A DNA stretch of 64,000 bases from Streptomyces sp. CA-278952 (GTDB taxonomy: Bacteria > Actinomycetota > Actinomycetes > Streptomycetales > Streptomycetaceae), in contig NZ_CP112880.1 in the NCBI RefSeq assembly GCF_028747205.1, positions 2,852,001-2,916,000 on the forward strand. Reading direction: 5' to 3'. Positions within the stretch are counted from its first letter, which is position 1. Each line of letters begins with the position of its first letter. Both the position numbers and the translations under genes were made by a program. The notes under the pieces are model-generated. The model did not search any database and was not told the DNA's origin. It saw only the letters and a list, made by a program, of their open reading frames with translations. Shown piece by piece: positions 59,533 to 64,000 of this stretch.

Positions 59533-61287
59533 ATGCAGATCCACAAGTACGACACCGTCATCGTCGGCGCCGGCGGCGCCGGCATGCGCGCGGCCATCGA
59601 GTCGACCAAGCGCAGCCGTACCGCCGTGCTGACGAAGCTCTACCCCACCCGCTCCCACACGGGCGCGGCGCAGGGCGGCATGGCCGCCGCGCTCGCCAAC
59701 GTGGAGGAGGACAACTGGGAGTGGCACACCTTCGACACGGTCAAGGGCGGTGACTACCTGGTCGACCAGGACGCCGCCGAGATCCTGGCGAAGGAGGCCA
59801 TCGACGCCGTCCTCGACCTGGAGAAGATGGGCCTGCCGTTCAACCGGACGCCCGAGGGCCGCATCGACCAGCGCCGCTTCGGCGGTCACACCCGCAGCCA
59901 CGGTGAGGCCCCGGTCCGCCGGTCCTGCTACGCCGCGGACCGCACGGGTCACATGATCCTCCAGACGCTGTACCAGAACTGCGTCAAGGAGGGCGTGGAG
60001 TTCTTCAACGAGTTCTACGTCCTGGACCAGCTGATCACCGAGGTCGACGGGGTCAAGAAGTCCTCCGGCGTCGTCGCGTACGAGCTGGCGACCGGCGAGA
60101 TCCACGTCTTCCAGGCGAAGTCGGTCATCTACGCCTCCGGCGGCACCGGCAAGTTCTTCAAGGTGACGTCGAACGCCCACACCCTGACCGGTGACGGCCA
60201 GGCCGCCTGCTACCGGCGCGGCCTGCCGCTGGAGGACATGGAGTTCTTCCAGTTCCACCCGACGGGCATCTGGCGCATGGGCATCCTGCTGACGGAGGGC
60301 GCCCGCGGTGAGGGCGGCATCCTCCGCAACAAGGACGGCGAGCGCTTCATGGAGAAGTACGCGCCGGTCATGAAGGACCTCGCGTCCCGTGACGTCGTCT
60401 CGCGCTCCATCTACACGGAGATCCGGGAGGGCCGCGGCTGCGGTCCGGCCGGCGACCACGTGTACCTGGACCTGACGCACCTGCCGCCGGAGCAGCTGGA
60501 CGCCAAGCTCCCGGACATCACCGAGTTCGCGCGGACGTACCTCGGCATCGAGCCCTACACGGACCCGATCCCGATCCAGCCGACCGCGCACTACGCCATG
60601 GGCGGCATCCCGACCAACGTCGAGGGCGAGGTGCTGGCCGACAACACCACCGTCGTCCCGGGCCTGTACGCCGCCGGCGAGGTCGCCTGTGTCTCGGTGC
60701 ACGGCGCCAACCGCCTGGGCACCAACTCGCTGCTCGACATCAACGTCTTCGGCAAGCGCTCGGGCATCGCCGCCGCCGAGTACGCGGTGAGGACCGACTT
60801 CGTCGAGCTGCCCGAGAACCCCGCCCAGCTGGTCGCCGACCAGGTCGAGCGGCTGCGCAACTCCACCGGCACCGAGCGCGTCGCGACCCTGCGCCTGGAG
60901 CTCCAGGAGTGCATGGACGCCAATGTGATGGTGTTCCGCACCGAGCAGACGATCAAGACGGCGGTCGACAAGATCGCCGAGCTGCGCGAGCGGTACCTCA
61001 ACGTGTCCATCCAGGACAAGGGCAAGCGGTTCAACACCGACCTGCTGGAGGCCATCGAGCTGGGCAACCTGCTCGACCTGGCCGAGGTCATGGCGGTCTC
61101 CGCGCTCGCCCGCAAGGAGTCCCGCGGCGGTCACTACCGCGAGGACTACCCGAACCGCGACGACGTCAACTTCATGCGCCACACCATGGCGTACCGCGAG
61201 GTGGCCGCCGACGGCGCCGAGTCGATCCGGCTCGACTACAAGCCGGTCGTGACGACCCGCTACCAGCCGATGGAGCGTAAGTACTGA
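59533..61287 (+). CDS. sdhA: Succinate dehydrogenase flavoprotein subunit
   Basis: 584 residues. ATG 59533 follows AGAGGGAAA. It has an FAD loop TVIVGAGGAGMRAA (about 8-21), covalent-FAD His in RSHTGAAQGGMAAAL, and active-site parts GGHTRSHGEAPVRRSCYA, FQFHPTGIW, GARGEGGILRN and ASRDVVSR. NRLGTNSLLDINVFGKRSG is the second FAD segment. It oxidises succinate to fumarate. The stop overlaps sdhB by one base (TGATG). Confidence 0.98.
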   Translation: MQIHKYDTVIVGAGGAGMRAAIESTKRSRTAVLTKLYPTRSHTGAAQGGMAAALANVEEDNWEWHTFDTVKGGDYLVDQDAAEILAKEAIDAVLDLEKMGLPFNRTPEGRIDQRRFGGHTRSHGEAPVRRSCYAADRTGHMILQTLYQNCVKEGVEFFNEFYVLDQLITEVDGVKKSSGVVAYELATGEIHVFQAKSVIYASGGTGKFFKVTSNAHTLTGDGQAACYRRGLPLEDMEFFQFHPTGIWRMGILLTEGARGEGGILRNKDGERFMEKYAPVMKDLASRDVVSRSIYTEIREGRGCGPAGDHVYLDLTHLPPEQLDAKLPDITEFARTYLGIEPYTDPIPIQPTAHYAMGGIPTNVEGEVLADNTTVVPGLYAAGEVACVSVHGANRLGTNSLLDINVFGKRSGIAAAEYAVRTDFVELPENPAQLVADQVERLRNSTGTERVATLRLELQECMDANVMVFRTEQTIKTAVDKIAELRERYLNVSIQDKGKRFNTDLLEAIELGNLLDLAEVMAVSALARKESRGGHYREDYPNRDDVNFMRHTMAYREVAADGAESIRLDYKPVVTTRYQPMERKY

Positions 61288-62063
61288 TGGCTACCCCGAC
61301 CCTGGACAAGACCGACGGGACCGCGAAGCCCGAGGCCGGCTTCGCCGACTCCCCGTTCATCACCGCCACGTTCCGGATCCGCCGCTTCAATCCGGAGGTC
61401 TCCGACGAGGTCCAGTGGCAGGACTTCCAGATCGAGATCGACCCGAAGGAGCGTGTCCTCGACGCCCTTCACAAGATCAAGTGGGAGCTCGACGGAACCC
61501 TGACGTTCCGCCGTTCCTGCGCGCACGGCATCTGTGGCTCCGACGCGATGCGGATCAACGGCAAGAACAGGCTCGCCTGCAAGACGCTGATCAAGGACAT
61601 CAACCCGGAGAAGCCGATCACGGTCGAGGCCATCAAGGGCCTCACGGTCCTCAAGGACCTCGTGGTCGACATGGACCCGTTCTTCCAGGCGTTCCGCGAT
61701 GTCATGCCCTTCCTCGTCACCAAGGGGAACGAGCCGACCCGCGAGCGTCTGCAGTCCGCCGAGGACCGCGAGCGGTTCGACGACACCACCAAGTGCATCC
61801 TGTGCGCCGCGTGCACGTCCTCGTGCCCGGTGTTCTGGAACGACGGCCAGTACTTCGGCCCGGCGGCGATCGTCGCCGCGCACCGCTTCATCTTCGACTC
61901 GCGCGACGAGGCCGGCGAGCAGCGTCTGGAGATCCTCAACGACCGTGACGGTGTGTGGCGTTGCCGCACCACGTTCAACTGCACGGACGCCTGCCCGCGC
62001 GGCATCGAGGTCACCAAGGCGATCCAGGAGGTGAAGCGCGCGCTCATCACGCGTCGCTTCTGA
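61287..62063 (+). CDS. sdhB: Succinate dehydrogenase iron-sulfur subunit
   Basis: 258 residues. It has a 2Fe-2S ligand set in CAHGICGSDAMRINGKNRLAC, 4Fe-4S/3Fe-4S ligands in CILCAACTSSCPVFW and the later CTDACPRGIEVTKAI. It passes electrons from the flavin to the membrane subunits. It is last in the operon and is followed by a strong hairpin at 62090. An N-terminal 20-residue extension precedes the ferredoxin domain. Confidence 0.98.
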   Translation: MATPTLDKTDGTAKPEAGFADSPFITATFRIRRFNPEVSDEVQWQDFQIEIDPKERVLDALHKIKWELDGTLTFRRSCAHGICGSDAMRINGKNRLACKTLIKDINPEKPITVEAIKGLTVLKDLVVDMDPFFQAFRDVMPFLVTKGNEPTRERLQSAEDRERFDDTTKCILCAACTSSCPVFWNDGQYFGPAAIVAAHRFIFDSRDEAGEQRLEILNDRDGVWRCRTTFNCTDACPRGIEVTKAIQEVKRALITRRF

Positions 62064-62089
62064 CCCGCCCGTAGCACCTGTTACGTCGA

Positions 62090-62137
62090 CAGGCCCCGCC
62101 CCCGCAGCCTTGACCCTGCCGGGGGCGGGGCCTGTTG
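62090..62137 (+). terminator. Terminator of the sdh operon
   Basis: A perfect 15-bp stem (62090-62104 with 62120-62134), 15-nt loop, then TTG. It lies 27 nt past the sdhB stop. Confidence 0.75.
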
Positions 62138-62205
62138 CTGCGCCGGGGCCGCACGGGGCGGTACGGTTCAGCGGAGCTGATGACCGAAAGAGAACGGGGA
62201 TCGTC

Positions 62206-62805
62206 GTGAGCGAGCCGAATCCGTACGCGGACGACGCGTACAAGTGGGGCCCGCCCCAGCAGCCGGGCCACCAGCCGACGGTGGCCGACGGCCCGGGGTA
62301 CGGCCCTCCGGCGCCGGGCGCCCCGCCCGCGTACGGCTATCCGCAGCCGCTGCCGGAGTCCGCGACCCAGCCCGGCCCCGGTTACGGGTACCCCAACGCG
62401 GCGCAGCCGACGATGCCCGGCCAGTACCTCCCGGTGCCCCAGGGAGCACCCGGCCAGGGCGGTGTCCCGATGCTGTCGATCGGTGACATCACCGTGATGA
62501 GCGACGCGATCGTCACCCCGTCCGGGGCGATGCCGCTCAAGGGCGCGGTCTGGACGGCCACGGACATGTCGCGCACGGAGGAGAAGATCCCGACGCACGC
62601 GGTCGTGCTGGCGATCGTCTTCGCGCTGTTCTGTCTGATCGGTCTGTTGTTCCTGCTGATGAAGGAGAAGCGGACCACCGGCTTCATCCAGGTGACGGTG
62701 ACCAGTAGCGGCCGGCACCACTCGACGATGATCCCCGCCATGGGTCCGTACACCTTCCCCGCGGTCATGGGCCAGCTCAACCAGGCCCGCTCCATGAGCG
62801 CCTGA
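62206..62805 (+). CDS. Pro/Tyr/Gly-rich single-span membrane protein
   Basis: 199 residues. GTG 62206 follows ACGGGGAT. Residues 1-90 are rich in Pro, Gly, Tyr and Gln (for example PPAYGYPQPLPESATQPGPG). A short ordered part follows (LSIGDITVMSDAIVTPSGAMPLKGAVW). One span lies at about 128-150 (HAVVLAIVFALFCLIGLLFLLM), and a conserved tail reads TGFIQVTVTSSGRHHSTMIPA. Such proteins are common in Streptomyces with no known role; an interaction scaffold at the membrane is likely. It is transcribed after the sdh terminator, so presumably from its own promoter. Confidence 0.8.
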   Translation: MSEPNPYADDAYKWGPPQQPGHQPTVADGPGYGPPAPGAPPAYGYPQPLPESATQPGPGYGYPNAAQPTMPGQYLPVPQGAPGQGGVPMLSIGDITVMSDAIVTPSGAMPLKGAVWTATDMSRTEEKIPTHAVVLAIVFALFCLIGLLFLLMKEKRTTGFIQVTVTSSGRHHSTMIPAMGPYTFPAVMGQLNQARSMSA

Positions 62806-62836
62806 CGCCCCGGGCGCTCTGACCCACCTCCCCCAG

Positions 62837-62868
62837 GCCCCCTTCTTGAACATGTTCAAGAAGGGGGC
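62837..62868. promoter_or_regulatory. Perfect 32-bp palindrome (operator I)
   Basis: Every base from 62837 to 62868 pairs symmetrically around 62852/62853. The centre CTTGAACATGTTCAAG contains TTGAAC-NN-GTTCAA, which recurs at 62892. It could be a TetR-type operator and also fold as a hairpin ending the upstream gene. Confidence 0.7.
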
Positions 62869-62891
62869 TACAGTCATGCCCGCAAGCATTT

Positions 62892-62905
62892 TTGAACGCG
62901 TTCAA
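62892..62905. promoter_or_regulatory. Palindrome TTGAACGCGTTCAA (operator II)
   Basis: A perfect 14-bp inverted repeat with the same half-sites as operator I, centred 46 bp from it and 14 nt before the start codon at 62919. A repressor bound here would cover the start of transcription or the ribosome-site DNA. The regulator may be the TetR protein at 63843. Confidence 0.65.
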
Positions 62906-62918
62906 GGGAGGGTGGGGC

Positions 62919-63353
62919 ATGGACCTCACTGTTGTCGCGTACGTCATCTACCTGCTGATCACCGTGGCGCTCACCGCCTGGGTCGCGCGCACGCTCAGCC
63001 ACAACGGGCGGATCTTCCTCGCCGATGTGCTGCACGGGAACGAGAAGCTCGCCGACGCCGTCAACCACCTGTTGGTGGTCGGCTTCTATCTGGTCAACCT
63101 CGGGTTCGTCACGCTCTACCTGAGATACGCCGACGGGGTGGCCAACGCCCGTGAGCTGTTCGAGGCCCTCTCGGTGAAGGTGGGCGTGGTCCTGCTGGTG
63201 CTCGGGGTCATGCACCTGGCCAATGTGTGGGTGCTCAGCCGCATCCGCCGCCGCAGCGCCCTGGAGCGCGAGCAGACCCCGCCCGTACCGCCGGGGGCCT
63301 GGACGCCGCCGGGCGACCGGGGCCCGTGGGCCGCACCCGCGCCCGGGCGGTGA
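62919..63353 (+). CDS. Small membrane protein, predicted operator-controlled
   Basis: 144 residues with three spans (about 4-24, 45-67 and 86-106). ATG 62919 follows GGGAGGGTGGGG. Landmarks are VARTLSHNGRIFLADVLHGNEKLADAVNHLLVVGFYLVNLGFV and KVGVVLLVLGVMHLANVWVLSRIRRRSALE, with a Pro-rich cytosolic tail. The family is unknown to me, but the H-N-G-R-x-F-L pattern is conserved among actinobacterial relatives as far as I recall. Its stop overlaps the DCC-family gene, and both lie behind two TTGAAC-type palindromes, so they likely share control. Confidence 0.8.
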   Translation: MDLTVVAYVIYLLITVALTAWVARTLSHNGRIFLADVLHGNEKLADAVNHLLVVGFYLVNLGFVTLYLRYADGVANARELFEALSVKVGVVLLVLGVMHLANVWVLSRIRRRSALEREQTPPVPPGAWTPPGDRGPWAAPAPGR

Positions 63354-63832
63354 GCCCGGTGACCGAAGCCGCGTACGAGGCGTCGCCGGGTCCCGCCTCG
63401 TACGCCGCCGCCCGGCCCGCGCCCGTACGCCGGCTCACCGTGCTCTACGACGCGCAGTGCCCACTCTGCGTCCACCTGCGGCACTGGCTCCAGCGGCAGC
63501 GGCAGCTCGTCCCGCTGGACCTCGTACCGGCCGGGTCGGCCGAGGCGCGGCGGCGGTTCCCGGAGCTGGACCACGCGGCGACGCTGACCGAGATCACCGT
63601 CGTCGGCGACCTGGGACAGGTCTACCGGGAGACCTCCGCCTGGATCGTCTGCCTGTGGGCGCTGGCCAGGTACCGCTCCCGGGCCCACTGGCTGACCACC
63701 CCGGCGGGGCGGCCCTTCGTCCGGGGCACCCTCCTGGCCGCCGCCCGCTACCGCTCCCTGGCCCTCCCGCCCTGCGCCCCCGGGGTCCGTGCGTGCGCCG
63801 CCCCGCCCGGAGGACCGTGGGGACCCCGATAA
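63350..63832 (+). CDS. DCC family thiol-disulfide oxidoreductase
   Basis: 160 residues. GTG 63350 overlaps the upstream stop by 4 nt; GTG 63359 is an alternative. VRRLTVLYDAQCPLCVHLRHWL contains the DUF393/DCC motif (D-x-x-C-x-x-C). LVPLDLVPAGSAEARRRFPEL and EITVVGDLGQVYRETSAWIVCLWALARYR follow the family. The first 25 residues are a non-conserved Ala/Pro stretch. It is probably a cytosolic redox protein, co-transcribed with the preceding membrane protein. TetR starts 10 nt after its stop. Confidence 0.9.
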   Translation: MSPVTEAAYEASPGPASYAAARPAPVRRLTVLYDAQCPLCVHLRHWLQRQRQLVPLDLVPAGSAEARRRFPELDHAATLTEITVVGDLGQVYRETSAWIVCLWALARYRSRAHWLTTPAGRPFVRGTLLAAARYRSLALPPCAPGVRACAAPPGGPWGPR

Positions 63833-63842
63833 CCTTGGGCCC

Positions 63843-64000
63843 GTGGTGAAGGAAGAGAAGAACGTGCAGGAGAACAAGCCGGCCAAGGCCGCGAAGAGCG
63901 AGCAGACCCGCACGCTGATTCTCGAAACGGCGCTCCGGCTCTTCGCGGAGCGCGGCTACGACCGGACGACCATGCGGGCCATCGCCCAGGAGGCGGGCGT
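63843..64000 (+). CDS. TetR family regulator, N-terminal part (runs off the window)
   Basis: 52 complete codons are visible. SEQTRTLILETALRLFAERGYDRTTMRAIAQEAGV is the first half of a TetR helix-turn-helix. Two starts are possible. GTG 63864 is preceded by AAGGAAGAG. GTG 63843 lies 7 nt after TAACCT (63830-63835), which suits a leaderless transcript. It is the closest regulator to the two TTGAAC-NN-GTTCAA palindromes 950 bp upstream. The effector domain is outside the window. Confidence 0.9.
   Translation, partial: MVKEEKNVQENKPAKAAKSEQTRTLILETALRLFAERGYDRTTMRAIAQEAG

Noticed and set aside
62846..63154. A 102-residue plus-strand frame starting inside the palindrome region
   Set aside because: It overlaps the better supported membrane gene in a different frame and is Arg-rich.

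Overview
The window is chromosomal DNA from a high-GC Gram-positive actinomycete, almost certainly a Streptomyces or close relative. Supporting signs are strong G/C bias at third codon positions, frequent GTG and TTG starts, GGAGG-type ribosome sites, Tat and lipobox exports, ECF sigma factors, and families typical of the genus (SAV_915, DUF4328, DUF6716, BMP-type nucleoside importers). No tRNA, rRNA, CRISPR array, insertion sequence or prophage was recognised. About 57 protein genes are called, two of them cut by the window edges and two shorter than 100 bp in the kdp operon.

Layout. 1-6.5 kb: the end of an MFS pump, a secreted L,D-transpeptidase, a SigG-like sigma factor with a SnoaL-like tail, a STAS protein and a large secreted subtilase. 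6.6-14.5 kb (minus strand): a Uma2 protein, then a nucleoside uptake and salvage locus (BMP lipoprotein, double ATPase, two permeases, cdd, deoA) whose three transcription starts seem to share one palindrome. 14.7-25.2 kb: an M20 hydrolase, a three-gene cell-wall set (Tat-exported degenerate M15 peptidase, small membrane protein, signal-less muralytic protein), a MacB-like efflux system, a lipoprotein and a small secreted protein.

25.8-40.6 kb is the most distinctive part: a cell-wall glycopolymer locus built around a nonulosonic (sialic/Kdn-like) acid pathway. It has a NeuB synthase, a CMP-transferase/phosphatase fusion, and two related modules (GT2 plus polysialyltransferase-like protein) facing each other across an acyltransferase, a GT-TPR-pyruvyltransferase fusion and a TPR-glycosyltransferase-like protein. 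Both modules carry paired GTTCACC-type repeats 22 bp apart upstream, matching the PhoP (phosphate-starvation) box. The likely picture is phosphate-controlled synthesis of a teichulosonic-acid-type polymer.

40.7-57.4 kb: a LysE exporter, a lipoprotein L,D-transpeptidase, an ECF sigma factor with a coupled membrane protein, an O-methyltransferase, the kdp potassium operon (27-aa ORF, kdpF, A, B, C), a diaminopimelate decarboxylase, SAV_915, a universal stress protein, a nine-unit 18-bp tandem repeat, two conserved proteins and a GH20 hexosaminidase. 57.7-64 kb (plus strand): a lone OHCU decarboxylase, sdhCDAB, two small membrane proteins, a DCC-family oxidoreductase and the start of a TetR regulator, with two TTGAAC-NN-GTTCAA palindromes upstream of one membrane gene.
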